Under the pieces are notes generated by a model. That model was not told where the DNA came from. It saw only the letters and a list, made by a program, of their open reading frames with translations, and searched no databases. Positions 1-8,464 of a DNA stretch of 35,201 bases are shown here, piece by piece. Position 1 is the first letter of the stretch; each line of letters opens with the position of its first letter. Source of the DNA: Akkermansiaceae bacterium (lineage in GTDB: Bacteria; Verrucomicrobiota; Verrucomicrobiia; Verrucomicrobiales; Akkermansiaceae); the NCBI GenBank assembly GCA_028822935.1, contig JAPKCM010000044.1:1-35201 (forward strand), written 5' to 3'. Made by a program: the position numbers and the translations under genes.

Positions 1-36
1 CGAAGGGTCGAAGGGTCGAAGGGTCGAAGGGTCGAA
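1..36. repeat. 8-bp tandem repeat at the left edge
   Basis: Four and a half head-to-tail copies of CGAAGGGT run from the first base, so the array may extend beyond the window. Single CGAAGGGT-like cores recur at 2881-2889 and, on the other strand, at about 9817-9826 inside a gene relic. No coding frame is supported here. The 145 bases that follow, up to the regulator gene, hold nothing I recognise. Confidence 0.8.
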
Positions 37-181
37 CCAACTTATACCAACGGCAAAGCAAAGAACGAGTCCCGCCCTGGGTCCACCGATCAGCGAAGAC
101 CATGGGCAATCCCAGCACTCCAACGCCACGTGAGAAGATCCAAAATCAGAGCAAAATCATCCTTCATCCTTCATCCGATAT

Positions 182-1054
182 TCAAACCGTCGCCGCCATT
201 TCCCAAAGTGCCGCCACACTCGGACGGGCGAGGCTCTTTTTCGTCGAGCAAAGCCCCACTTCATAGGGGGCCAGTTTAGGAGCATTCTCAAGAATCTCCA
301 CTTCGTCCCGAAAAGGGCTCTTCTCGAGCACCAGCTCCGGCACCACCCCGATCCCGCAACCCAATCGAACCATCGCAATGATGGCTTCGTTTCCAGAGAC
401 CTCAGTAGTGACCTGAGTTCGAATCGCTTTCTTTTTCAAATAGGCATCGATCCGCCTCCGCGACAATCCCACGCTAGGCAGCACTAAAGTTGCTTTCGCG
501 AGATCAGGTTTCCCTTTCAACATGGGAACTTTTTCCAATCCCTTGGGCGCAATGAAAACAAGCGCGGTCTCTTTCAAAGGCAGAAACTCCAAGGCCCCTG
601 GCCGACGATCCGGCAGCGCCGCCACCGCCAGATCAATCTCCCCCGTCATCACCTGCGGAACCGCTTCTTCCGCAGATCCCGTCTTCAGCGCCAACTGCAC
701 TGCCGGGTAAAGCTCACGATAGCTCTCGAGAAGATCCGGCAACAAATCATAAACCGCAGTGATCGAGGCATAGATCGACAGCCCCCCTCTCAGCTCCCCT
801 CCTCCCGCCATTTCCGATTTCACCAACTCCCAATCCTTCACCGCCCCCATGGCATACTTACGAAATAATCTCCCCGCGCTCGTCAGCGAAACCTCGCGTT
901 GATTCCGATAGAAGAGCGCTTGCCCCGTCTCCTCTTCCAGACGCTGGATCAAGCGCGTAAAGGCCGAACGGCTTAAATGGCTCCTCCGACTCGCCTCCCC
1001 AAAGTGCAAGGTTTCCGCAAGTGTCAAAAATGAGCGATGGCTGTCGAAGTTCAT
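182..1054 (-). CDS. ilvY: LysR-type regulator, IlvY-like activator of ilvC
   Basis: A LysR-family DNA-binding regulator of 290 residues. The N-terminal helix-turn-helix (about residues 3-60) reads HFGEASRRSHLSRSAFTRLI and then RLEEETGQALFYRN, which closely matches the start of E. coli IlvY. The rest is the periplasmic-binding-protein-like effector domain. The start at 1054 is chosen because MNFDSHRSF aligns with the IlvY N-terminus; the frame stays open to 1171 but the extra 39 residues look non-native and would cover the probable operator. It lies divergently next to ilvC, the arrangement known from enterobacteria, where IlvY activates ilvC in response to acetolactate or acetohydroxybutyrate. 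Function is inferred from this similarity and position. Confidence 0.85.
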   Translation of the reverse strand: MNFDSHRSFLTLAETLHFGEASRRSHLSRSAFTRLIQRLEEETGQALFYRNQREVSLTSAGRLFRKYAMGAVKDWELVKSEMAGGGELRGGLSIYASITAVYDLLPDLLESYRELYPAVQLALKTGSAEEAVPQVMTGEIDLAVAALPDRRPGALEFLPLKETALVFIAPKGLEKVPMLKGKPDLAKATLVLPSVGLSRRRIDAYLKKKAIRTQVTTEVSGNEAIIAMVRLGCGIGVVPELVLEKSPFRDEVEILENAPKLAPYEVGLCSTKKSLARPSVAALWEMAATV

Positions 1055-1156
1055 CTTAAAGTTTCCGTCGTTGAATCGTCCCCGCTCCCCATCCCCGAAG
1101 TAAAGTCCCGCGGATCCCCACCTCATTCCCCATAAAGAGACGGCGGCGCGGACGTG

Positions 1157-1202
1157 TTGCGTTTCATGCAATATACCCTACCAATCAATTCAACGGATGC
1201 AA
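1157..1202. promoter_or_regulatory. Probable tandem IlvY operator in the ilvY-ilvC spacer
   Basis: The spacer between the two divergent genes contains TTGC-N7-GCAA at 1157-1171, which includes the T-N11-A pattern of LysR-type boxes. A second ATGCAA half-site follows at 1197-1202. The two GCAA elements (1168 and 1199) are 31 bp apart, close to three helical turns, so bound dimers would lie on one face of the helix. Enterobacterial ilvYC uses tandem operators in the same place. I saw no convincing sigma-70 promoter. Confidence 0.5.
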
Positions 1203-1274
1203 CGGTCTTCTTCGTTTACAAATCCCCATTTCCTGACATGCAGAGCCCGTCTAATCAATCAACCCATCATCACG

Positions 1275-2753
1275 ATGAGCAATAACTACTTCAATACCCT
1301 CCCTCTCCGTCGCCAGCTCGATGAGCTCGGCACCTGCCGCTTCATGGATGCTTCCGAGTTCACCAATGGCGTCAATGCTGCCAAAGGACTCAAGATCGTC
1401 ATCGTCGGTTGCGGCGCTCAAGGTCTCAACCAAGGCCTCAACATGCGCGACTCTGGACTCGATGTTTCCTACACCCTCCGCGATGCCGCCATCGCTGAAA
1501 AGCGCCAGTCCTTCCTCAACGCGACCGAGAATGGCTTCGCTGTCGGCACCTACGAGGAGATGCTTCCCACCGCCGACATCGTCATGAACCTCGCTCCTGA
1601 CAAGCAGCACACCAAGGTTGTCGAAACAGTCATCCCACACATGAAGGAAGGCGCTACTTTCTCCTACGCCCACGGATTTAACATCGTCGAAGAAGGCACC
1701 GAGATCCGCAAAGACCTCACCGTCATCATGGTCGCTCCCAAGTCTCCTGGCTCTGAAGTGCGTGAGGAATACAAGCGCGGCTTCGGCGTCCCAACTCTCA
1801 TTGCCTGCCACGGTGAAAACGATCCTTCCGGTGAAGGCATCGAACTAGCCAAGGCCCTCGCCGTCGCTCAAGGTGGTGACAAGGCTGGCATTCTTGAGTC
1901 CTCCTTCGTTGCCGAAGTGAAGTCCGACCTCATGGGCGAGCAGACCATTCTCTGTGGCCTTCTCCAGGCGGGTTCCATCCTCTGCTTCGAAAAGATGAAG
2001 GCCGATGGCATCGACACCAAGTGGGCTGTCAAATTCATCCAGAACGGCTGGGAAGTCATCACCGAAGCTCTCAAGCACGGCGGCATCACCAACATGATGG
2101 ATCGTCTTTCCAACCCCGCTAAGATTGAAGCCTTCGTTCTCTCCGAGGAACTGAAGGACATCATGCGCGACCTTTTCTACAAGCACATGGACGACATCAT
2201 CTCCGGTGAGTTCTCCAGTACCATGATGGCTGACTGGGCAAACGACGACGTCAACCTCCTCGGCTGGCGCAAAGCAACCGGTGAAACCGAGTTCGAAAAG
2301 ACCGAAGGCGAAGGAGAGATCACCGAGCAGGAATATTTCGACAAAGGCATCCTCATGATCGCCATGGTCCGCGCTGGAGTGGAACTCGCCTTCGAGGCTA
2401 TGGTCGAGGCCGGCATCGAGCCTGAGTCCGCTTACTACGAGTCCCTCCACGAGACTCCCCTCATCGCCAACACGATCGCGCGGAAGAAGCTCTTCGAAAT
2501 GAACAACGTCATTTCCGATACCGCCGAATATGGTTGCTACCTCTTCTCGCACGCCGCCGTGCCTCTTCTCGAAGAGTTCATGTCCAGCGTCGACACCTCC
2601 GTCATCGGAAAAGGTCTCGGCGAGTCTGACGCCAGCGTGGACAACAAGTCCCTCGTCGCCGTCAATGCCATCATCCGCGAGCACCACGTCGAGCACATCG
2701 GCGAGGAACTCCGCGAAGCAATGGGTGCCATGCAGCCCATCGAAACAGTTTAA
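1275..2753 (+). CDS. ilvC: Ketol-acid reductoisomerase, long (class II) form
   Basis: Catalyses the Mg- and NADPH-dependent isomeroreduction of acetolactate and acetohydroxybutyrate, the second common step of valine and isoleucine synthesis, in the cytoplasm. The 492 residues match the long E. coli-type enzyme (491), not the short form of about 330. The Rossmann segment [20 protein letters not shown] is near residue 40. Knotted-domain motifs [36 protein letters not shown] and [16 protein letters not shown] are all present. The start at 1275 ([19 protein letters not shown]) aligns with the E. coli N-terminus; an upstream in-frame ATG at 1197 falls in the operator and is rejected. The gene is divergent from ilvY and is followed by a terminator. 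Confidence 0.97.
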   Translation: MSNNYFNTLPLRRQLDELGTCRFMDASEFTNGVNAAKGLKIVIVGCGAQGLNQGLNMRDSGLDVSYTLRDAAIAEKRQSFLNATENGFAVGTYEEMLPTADIVMNLAPDKQHTKVVETVIPHMKEGATFSYAHGFNIVEEGTEIRKDLTVIMVAPKSPGSEVREEYKRGFGVPTLIACHGENDPSGEGIELAKALAVAQGGDKAGILESSFVAEVKSDLMGEQTILCGLLQAGSILCFEKMKADGIDTKWAVKFIQNGWEVITEALKHGGITNMMDRLSNPAKIEAFVLSEELKDIMRDLFYKHMDDIISGEFSSTMMADWANDDVNLLGWRKATGETEFEKTEGEGEITEQEYFDKGILMIAMVRAGVELAFEAMVEAGIEPESAYYESLHETPLIANTIARKKLFEMNNVISDTAEYGCYLFSHAAVPLLEEFMSSVDTSVIGKGLGESDASVDNKSLVAVNAIIREHHVEHIGEELREAMGAMQPIETV

Positions 2754-2774
2754 GCACTTCGCTTCACAATCTTC

Positions 2775-2807
2775 AAAAGCCCGGTCCAGCAATGGCCCGG
2801 GCTTTTT
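2775..2807 (+). terminator. Rho-independent terminator of ilvC
   Basis: A perfect 10-bp stem, AAAAGCCCGG (2775-2784) with CCGGGCTTTT (2797-2806), closes a 12-nt loop and runs into a T tract. It starts 22 bp after the ilvC stop, so ilvC appears to be monocistronic. Confidence 0.9.
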
Positions 2808-2878
2808 GATGAAAAGAAAAGGAGTCGCGGATCCCCCGCCGCTTAGCTTCGCAAGCACCCGCCATCTCTCCCGCCATT

Positions 2879-2960
2879 GCCCGAAGGGTCTAGGAGAAAG
2901 CCTTGCGTAGCAGAAAGCCGTTCAGAGTTCGAATCTCACTGTTCACCATTCTCAAATCTC
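2879..2960. repeat. Dispersed intergenic repeat, copy 1
   Basis: Two adjoining modules are visible. The first is GCCCGAAGGGTCTAGGAGAA followed by AGCC. The second is TTCAGAGTTCGAATCTCACT followed by a GTTCA and CTCAAATCTCA tail. The same order recurs at 3344-3394 and, in degraded form, at 33351-33390. The tail overlaps the stop codon of the zinc-ribbon gene (2952-2954). Confidence 0.6.
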
Positions 2961-3287
2961 ATCCATCATCTCCATCGCCGCATCAAGCTCCTTTATCGCC
3001 CCCTGATACGCAGTATAAGACATCCAGGAAAACGCTCCAATCACCACCGTCAACACCACCTTCCAGGCCAAATGAATCCTCGGATGAAGCCAGATCAACG
3101 GTAATGCCACCGGCGGAAGAATCAAAAACGTCACCACAATAAACGACGTCCGCAAATAAAGCGGCAACGGATCACCCGTAACCTCCGGCCTCTTCGATCC
3201 ATCCAGAAACTCACCACAAAAGCGACACTTCACCGCCTCTTCCTGAATCTCCTCCGCACAATAGGGACATTTTTTCAAAGCACTCAT
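2952..3287 (-). CDS. Small zinc-ribbon membrane protein
   Basis: A 111-residue protein of unknown function. The N-terminus carries a zinc ribbon with two CxxC pairs (KKCPYCAEEI and KCRFCGEF, about residues 7-26). Two hydrophobic segments follow, at about residues 46-66 and 74-92, and the acidic C-terminus is short (ELDAAMEMMDEI). This resembles the many small zinc-ribbon plus two-transmembrane proteins of bacteria, whose role is unsettled. It converges on ilvC and is probably its own transcription unit. Its stop codon lies inside a dispersed repeat. Confidence 0.8.
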   Translation of the reverse strand: MSALKKCPYCAEEIQEEAVKCRFCGEFLDGSKRPEVTGDPLPLYLRTSFIVVTFLILPPVALPLIWLHPRIHLAWKVVLTVVIGAFSWMSYTAYQGAIKELDAAMEMMDEI

Positions 3288-3343
3288 CCGATATCTACTC
3301 TGCCCCCTTCCCCACCATTTGTCCAGATCCCACCCGTCGCGCC

Positions 3344-3394
3344 GTAGCTTTGCTTAGGAGGAAGCCATTCAGAGTTCAAATCTCAAAGTTCATC
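3344..3394. repeat. Dispersed intergenic repeat, copy 2
   Basis: A CTTAGGAGGAAGCCATTCAG core is followed by AGTTCAAATCTCAAAGTTCA. It matches copy 1 (2879-2960) in the order of its parts. The following bases, to 3455, contain ATTCGCGAGATTCGCG, a further direct repeat. No gene is supported between 3288 and 3498. Confidence 0.55.
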
Positions 3395-3498
3395 TTCTCT
3401 CAAAACCAAGATTCGCCCCATTCGCGAGATTCGCGTTCAAAATCTCAAGCTCACAATCCGCAAGACTCCCGCCACCTGATTCGTAAAGACTAGACCGC

Positions 3499-6060
3499 AT
3501 GGCCCTTCACCTCTCCGCGCTCCCCTTCGTCCTCATCGCCCTCGCCCGGGCCGATGAAGCGCTCCCCGCGAACGCAACTCATTTTCTCGAAGACCACTGC
3601 ACCGATTGCCACGACTCCGCAGAAGCCAAGGGCGATCTCAACATCGAAGACCTCCTCCTTGATCTCAAGGATCCTAAAAACTTCACCACCTGGCAACTCA
3701 TCCACGACCGCTTACGCGACGGCGAAATGCCTCCCAAAAAGAAGAAGCGCCCCGACCCCACCGTCCTTAAATCATTCCTCGCCGCTCTCGCCCATCCCCT
3801 CATCGTCGCCGATCAAGAGCGTATCGAGACAAACGGCCGCACCAGTATGCGCCGCCTCAACCGCTTCGAATACGAGAACACTCTGCGCGCCCTCCTTAAG
3901 GCACCCTGGCTGCAAGTCGCCGACCGCCTCCCCGAAGACGGCACCGCCCATCTCTTCCAAAAAACAGGCTCTCGTCTCGACGTCTCCCACGTCCAAATGA
4001 CGGCCTACCTCGGGACCGCCCAGCACGCCCTCCGCCTCGCGACCCAGGCCGCCGCGCACCCGACAAAAAAAGAGAAATTTTACGCCCGCGACGAGCAGGG
4101 CATGCTCAAAAATCTCTCTTACCGCTTCGGGCAACGAGACGCCGCTCGGTCGACTATTCCCCTTCTCGGCCTTACGGCTCAGCCAGAGATCATCCGGGGA
4201 AAGCAAGCCATCACCGTGGGACCTTCCGATCCCGAAACACGCGAGAAAGAAGCCTTCGGATTTGTCTGCGGCACCTACACCGCCACCACGACATACGACT
4301 TCACCCGCATGGCCGTCCCCACCGACGGCCGCTACCGCCTCCGCATGAAAACCTACACCTTCATGGCCGGCCCCAATGGCGCCAATGGAGGAGACGACCA
4401 CGGCCTCACCGGAGGCGACCACAAATGGTGGCGCCCTGACCGCAACGTCATCCTACGCGCCCAACGCAGCGAACCGGTGACACTCTACGCGCTTACGAAA
4501 AGTGGCGATAGCCGCTTGCTCACGACCTTCGACGCCCACCCTGACCCCGCCATCATCGAGCGCGAGGTCTTCTTGAAAAAGGAGGAAGACATCCGCCCTG
4601 ACGCGAGCCGCCTCTTCCGCACCCGCCCCGGATGGGATGGCAATCCCAACGCCTCCAAGGAAGGCGTGCCCGGACTGGCGCTCAACTGGCTCGAAGTCGA
4701 AGGCCCACTTCATGAAACTTGGCCACCACAAAGCTTCACCACCCTCTTTGGTGACCTCCCCTTTGTCGTAAAAGATGGTCGAATTCATGTCACGCCAACC
4801 GACCCCGAGAGTGCCGCGCGCGCGCGTCTCCTTACGCTCTTACAGCAAAGCACTCCTCAAAAAATTACCTACAAAGACGTCACGCCATTTCTGAAAATCT
4901 TCCAACAAGCGTCCGAACTCGGAGAAGATTTTACCGACGCGATGATCACCGCATTTTCCGCCATCCTGTGCTCGCCCGACTTTCTCTATCTTGCTCCAGA
5001 GAAGGATAAACTCACTTCGGCAGACCTCGCGAATCGCCTTTCCTATTTCCTCTGGAATGGACCCCCTGATACCGAGCTGCGCGCCGCCAAAAACCCGCTC
5101 GCTCAAACGCCGCGCCTTCTTAAAGACTCGCGCTCCGAGCAATTCATCAACGCCTTCCTCGATGCATGGCTCGACCTCCGGGAAATCAACACCGACGCCC
5201 CGGACGCTGGACTCTACCCGGACTACTACCTCGACGATCACCTCACGGAGTCCTCACTCCTCGAGACACGCCAATTTTTCACCCACCTGATTCAGAACAA
5301 TCTTCCGGTGCAAAACTTGATCGACTCCGACTTCGCCTTCGTCAACGAGCGACTCGCTAAGCATTACGATCTCCCCCATTCCGAAGGCGTCGCCCCACGG
5401 CTCGTCACCCTTCCTGAAGACTCTCCCCGCGGCGGCCTCCTCACCCAAGCCAGCGTCCTCCGCGTCACTGCCAATGGCACCACCACCTCCCCCGTGATTC
5501 GCGGCGCATGGATCGTCGAGCGCCTCCTCGGCATTCACATTCCTCCGCCGCCATCCGGCATCGCCGCCGTCGAACCCGACACCCGCGGAGCCACCACCAT
5601 CCGCGAGCAGCTCGATCTCCACCGCAGCAGCACTTCGTGCAATGCCTGCCACGCCAAATTTGACCCCGCCGGCTTCGCCCTTGAGAGCTTCGATATCGCC
5701 GGAGGCTGGCGTGATCGCTACCGGGGAATTGGTAAGAGTTCAGAACATGTCAAGGGCATCGGTCACAATGGCCATTTCTTCCGCTTCCACCTCGGCCAAC
5801 CCGTCGATCCATCCGGCCAGCTTGCCGATGCCTCAGTCTTCCAAGACATCCAAACCTATAAAGATCTTCTCCTCAAAGACGAACGCCAAATCGCCCGCAA
5901 CCTCGTCCACCAACTCCTCACCTACGCCACCGGCTCCCCCGGCTCCTTCTCTGAGCGCGCCGAAGTCGAAAAGGTCCTCGATGCGTGCCAGGCCGAACAA
6001 TTTAGGATACGCTCCCTCATCCAAACCGTCGTCCAAAGCCCCCTCTTCCGCCAAAAGTAG
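3499..6060 (+). CDS. Exported planctomycete-type cytochrome c / DUF1592-DUF1588-DUF1585 protein
   Basis: An exported 853-residue multidomain protein typical of Planctomycetes and Verrucomicrobia. A signal peptide probably ends at ARA (residue 18). A first haem c site HCTDCHD (C34, C37, H38) lies in the PSCyt1-type domain. Next come the DUF1587-like region (RRLNRFEYENTLRALL), a beta-rich insert (about 230-430), and the DUF1595/DUF1592 region (LANRLSYFLWNGPPDTEL). A DUF1588 region with a second site, CNACHAKFDPAGFALESFD (C714, C717, H718), and a C-terminal DUF1585-like segment (LTYATGSPGSFSERAEVEKV) complete it. The family is thought to be periplasmic and possibly redox-active; its substrate is unknown. 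It ends 2 bp before the DUF1552 gene, the usual partner. Confidence 0.92.
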   Translation: MALHLSALPFVLIALARADEALPANATHFLEDHCTDCHDSAEAKGDLNIEDLLLDLKDPKNFTTWQLIHDRLRDGEMPPKKKKRPDPTVLKSFLAALAHPLIVADQERIETNGRTSMRRLNRFEYENTLRALLKAPWLQVADRLPEDGTAHLFQKTGSRLDVSHVQMTAYLGTAQHALRLATQAAAHPTKKEKFYARDEQGMLKNLSYRFGQRDAARSTIPLLGLTAQPEIIRGKQAITVGPSDPETREKEAFGFVCGTYTATTTYDFTRMAVPTDGRYRLRMKTYTFMAGPNGANGGDDHGLTGGDHKWWRPDRNVILRAQRSEPVTLYALTKSGDSRLLTTFDAHPDPAIIEREVFLKKEEDIRPDASRLFRTRPGWDGNPNASKEGVPGLALNWLEVEGPLHETWPPQSFTTLFGDLPFVVKDGRIHVTPTDPESAARARLLTLLQQSTPQKITYKDVTPFLKIFQQASELGEDFTDAMITAFSAILCSPDFLYLAPEKDKLTSADLANRLSYFLWNGPPDTELRAAKNPLAQTPRLLKDSRSEQFINAFLDAWLDLREINTDAPDAGLYPDYYLDDHLTESSLLETRQFFTHLIQNNLPVQNLIDSDFAFVNERLAKHYDLPHSEGVAPRLVTLPEDSPRGGLLTQASVLRVTANGTTTSPVIRGAWIVERLLGIHIPPPPSGIAAVEPDTRGATTIREQLDLHRSSTSCNACHAKFDPAGFALESFDIAGGWRDRYRGIGKSSEHVKGIGHNGHFFRFHLGQPVDPSGQLADASVFQDIQTYKDLLLKDERQIARNLVHQLLTYATGSPGSFSERAEVEKVLDACQAEQFRIRSLIQTVVQSPLFRQK

Positions 6061-6062
6061 CC

Positions 6063-7364
6063 ATGCATATCGCCCGCGATCCCCTTCCCCGCCGCAGCGT
6101 CCTCAAAGCCGCTGGTGCCACCCTCGCCCTTCCCTTCCTCGAAGCGATGGTCCCCCTCTGGGCGCGCAGCTCCGCTACCACCGAAGCTCCACCACAACGC
6201 TTCATCGGCATCTGCAACAACCTCGGCGTCCGCCCCGAGAGCTTCTTCCCCACCACCGTCGGACGCGCCTACACCCTCTCGCCCTACCTCCAAGAACTCG
6301 CCGCGCATCGTGAAGAGATGACCGTCCTCAGCGGCGTCTCCCACCCCGGCGTCGATGGCTCCCACTCTTCCGATGTCTCCTTCCTCACCGCCGCCCCCCA
6401 CCCCGGCGGAGGCGGATTCCGAAACTCCATTTCGCTCGATCAAAAGATCGCCATGGTCCTCGGCCACCACACCCGCTTCCCCTCCCTCACCCTAGGCGTC
6501 AATGCCAAGGAAGGCCGACGCAGCCTCTCCTGGACCGACTCCGGAGTTCTCATTCCCTGCGAAAACTCCGCCACCCAAGTCTACCGCAAACTCTTCCTCC
6601 AAGGCTCCCCTGCCGAAGTCGAACGCCAGATGCGCAAGCTCACCCTCGGCGAAAGCATCATGGATTCGCTCGCCGACCAATCCTCCGCCCTCAACCACAA
6701 GCTTGGAAAAAACGACCGCGAACGCCTCGATCAATACACCACCGCCGTTCGCGAAGTGGAACAGCGCATGATCAAAGCGCGCAACTGGGAAAAGTTACCC
6801 AAGCCCACGCCTCCCATCCCTCAGCCAGAGGACCCCGGCGAACGCAGCGCCTACATGGAAAAGACCCGCCTCATGTATCAAATGGCCCACCTCGCCATCG
6901 CCACCGACTCCACCCGCAGCGTCACCCTTCTCCTCGATAGCAACAACTCCCCCACCATCCAGGTCCCCGGTGCCAAGATCTCCGATGGCTACCACAACCT
7001 CTCCCACCACGGAAAAAACGAGGCCAAACTTAAGCAACTCGACGCCATCGATCGCTCCCACATGCGACTCCTCGGCCAACTCATCGGTGATCTCAAAGCC
7101 ACCCCCGAGGGCGACTGTAATCTCCTCAAACGCACCACCGTCATCTACGGCAGTAACTTCGGCGACGCCAACAAGCACACCACCGACAACATGCCCATCC
7201 TCCTCGCCGGCGGCCGCTTCCGTCACGGCCAGCATCTCGCCTTTGACAAAGAGAACAACTACCCCCTCCCCAACCTCTTCGTCAGCATCCTCCAACAAAT
7301 GGGCCTGAAGACCGACAACTTTGCCACCTCCACCGGCACCCTGAAAGGCCTCGAACTCGGATAA
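6063..7364 (+). CDS. DUF1552 exported protein, partner of the cytochrome protein
   Basis: A DUF1552-family protein of 433 residues. A twin-arginine signal is clear: PRRSVLKAAGATLALPFLEA (R10, R11), implying export of a folded, perhaps cofactor-containing protein. Family signatures include RFIGICNNLGVRPESFFP, SVTLLLDSNNSPTIQVPG, DGYHNLSHHGKNEAKL and TTVIYGSNFGDANKHTTDNM. In PVC genomes DUF1552 almost always follows a DUF1592 cytochrome-like gene, and here only 2 bp separate them, so translation is probably coupled. The biochemical role is not established; a metal-dependent hydrolase-like fold is a possible reading by analogy with DUF1501. Confidence 0.92.
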   Translation: MHIARDPLPRRSVLKAAGATLALPFLEAMVPLWARSSATTEAPPQRFIGICNNLGVRPESFFPTTVGRAYTLSPYLQELAAHREEMTVLSGVSHPGVDGSHSSDVSFLTAAPHPGGGGFRNSISLDQKIAMVLGHHTRFPSLTLGVNAKEGRRSLSWTDSGVLIPCENSATQVYRKLFLQGSPAEVERQMRKLTLGESIMDSLADQSSALNHKLGKNDRERLDQYTTAVREVEQRMIKARNWEKLPKPTPPIPQPEDPGERSAYMEKTRLMYQMAHLAIATDSTRSVTLLLDSNNSPTIQVPGAKISDGYHNLSHHGKNEAKLKQLDAIDRSHMRLLGQLIGDLKATPEGDCNLLKRTTVIYGSNFGDANKHTTDNMPILLAGGRFRHGQHLAFDKENNYPLPNLFVSILQQMGLKTDNFATSTGTLKGLELG

Positions 7365-7433
7365 AAAAACTCAATCCAAAGGGCACCTACATTTCGCAGA
7401 AATTGTTATTATTCCGCGTAAGCTCGCAAGAAA

Positions 7434-7476
7434 ACATCTGTGAAATCATCTTAAATCTGTTCAAATCTGTGTTCTG
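7434..7476. repeat. Intergenic repeat with ATCTGT units
   Basis: Successive imperfect units ATCTGTGAAATC, AAATCTGTTC and AAATCTGTGTTC lie between the DUF1552 gene and vapB. A related stretch (ACAGATTAAG, CACAGATTTCAC) occurs at about 33180-33226. The 239-bp gap otherwise holds only the vapBC promoter. Confidence 0.45.
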
Positions 7477-7567
7477 AATCCTCCATCTAAATTTCTTCAG
7501 GCACCAATTTTTGCTGATGACTTAAGGAGAAATATATATCGCTCCACTTCCCTGACCAAGCACCTCC

Positions 7568-7596
7568 TTGACTCAGCGATGATTTTGAAATATGGT
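7568..7596 (+). promoter_or_regulatory. Sigma-70-like promoter of vapBC, probably giving a leaderless mRNA
   Basis: TTGACT (7568-7573) and TATGGT (7591-7596) are separated by 17 bp, a good sigma-70 arrangement. Transcription would start near 7603, almost on the vapB ATG at 7604, so the messenger would have little or no leader. This also argues against the upstream ATG at 7592, which lies inside the -10 element. Confidence 0.45.
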
Positions 7597-7603
7597 GACC
7601 CAT

Positions 7604-7834
7604 ATGAAGACAACCATCGAGCTATCCGACAACCTCCTTCTCCGTGCTAAAAAGCGAGCCAAGGACGAATCGATCACCCTTCGGTCTCTCATCGAAAAGT
7701 CTCTCGCCGTCACTCTCGCTAACCCACCAAAGGAACCGAAAATCGAGCCCGTCACCTTCAAAGGAAAAGGCCTCACCCCCGAATTCGAAAACGCCAGCTG
7801 GGACAAAATCCGCGACGCCATTTATACCACGTAG
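7604..7834 (+). CDS. vapB: VapB-family antitoxin
   Basis: A 76-residue antitoxin that should bind and neutralise the adjacent PIN-domain toxin and repress the operon. The N-terminal DNA-binding part MKTTIELSDNLLLRAKKRAK followed by ITLRSLIEKSL is typical of ribbon-helix-helix VapB proteins. The C-terminus (FENASWDKIRDAIYTT) would be the toxin-binding tail. The start at 7604 is preferred to 7592 because the family begins MKTTIEL and because 7592 lies in the -10 box. The toxin gene starts 10 bp after the stop. Confidence 0.88.
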   Translation: MKTTIELSDNLLLRAKKRAKDESITLRSLIEKSLAVTLANPPKEPKIEPVTFKGKGLTPEFENASWDKIRDAIYTT

Positions 7835-7844
7835 AGTATTACTC

Positions 7845-8279
7845 ATGATCGCCGTCGACACCAACATCCTCGTTTACGCCCACCGCGAGGATTCACCCTG
7901 GCACCCGGAAGCAGCTCGGCAACTCACTAAACTCGCCACCTCCGGCCAACCCTGGGCCATCACCTGGTCCACCTTCCACGAGTTCATCGCCGTTGTCACC
8001 CATCCCCGAATCTACCACCCACCCACCCCGCTCGCCACCGCCCTCAAAGCCATGTCCGCCTGGCAGGCCAGCCCCGGACTCCGCATGATCAACGAAGGCC
8101 CCGGCTACCTCGACACCTTTGCCCAACTCGCCAAATCCGGAAAAATTAAAGGCCCAAAAACCCACGACGCCCGCATCGCCGCCACCTGCCTCCACCACAA
8201 AGTCAAAACCCTCTGGACCGCCGACCGCGATTTCTCCGCCTTCCCCAAACTGAAGAGCACCAATCCCTTGGTCGGCTGA
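7845..8279 (+). CDS. vapC: VapC-family PIN-domain ribonuclease toxin
   Basis: A 144-residue PIN-domain protein, expected to be a Mg-dependent ribonuclease toxin held in check by VapB. The acidic residues of the family are visible: D5 in VDTNILVYAH, E46 in STFHEF, D108 in THDARIAATC, and D127/D129 in WTADRDF. The start at 7845 gives the canonical MIAVDTN opening; a longer open frame from 7644 only shadows vapB. The gene looks intact, in contrast to the second PIN gene at 8465-8872. Confidence 0.9.
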   Translation: MIAVDTNILVYAHREDSPWHPEAARQLTKLATSGQPWAITWSTFHEFIAVVTHPRIYHPPTPLATALKAMSAWQASPGLRMINEGPGYLDTFAQLAKSGKIKGPKTHDARIAATCLHHKVKTLWTADRDFSAFPKLKSTNPLVG

Positions 8280-8372
8280 GCCCACCCCACCCGACAGGAT
8301 GGGAGCCTCCTCTCGCCCCCCTCCATTTTACATCTCGTGTTCAAACCTCAACCTCCCCTCCCTCTAGCTTCC

Positions 8373-8413
8373 GCGTATTCAGCGTATTCAGCGTATTCCG
8401 TGGTTCAAAATTT
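8373..8413. repeat. 9-bp tandem units ending in GTGGTTC
   Basis: Three consecutive units, GCGTATTCA, GCGTATTCA and GCGTATTCC, are followed by GTGGTTCAAAA. The same plan (three 9-nt units, then GTGG) with different letters is seen at 32983-33010. It lies between two convergent genes, with no coding frame. Confidence 0.7.
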
Positions 8414-8464
8414 TCACCTAATCAACCAAGCCCGTTCAGAATTTGTGCTCAATGTTCATCATCT

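Noticed and set aside
1845-2858. Long minus-strand frame of 337 codons opposite ilvC
   Set aside because: It mirrors the ilvC codon pattern, has no recognisable family, and ilvC is certain on the other strand.
7644-8279. Longer start for the VapC toxin
   Set aside because: The first 67 codons overlap vapB in another frame; the family begins at MIAVDTN.
8373-8413. Mini CRISPR array
   Set aside because: Units of 9 bp are directly abutting without spacers, and no cas gene is present.
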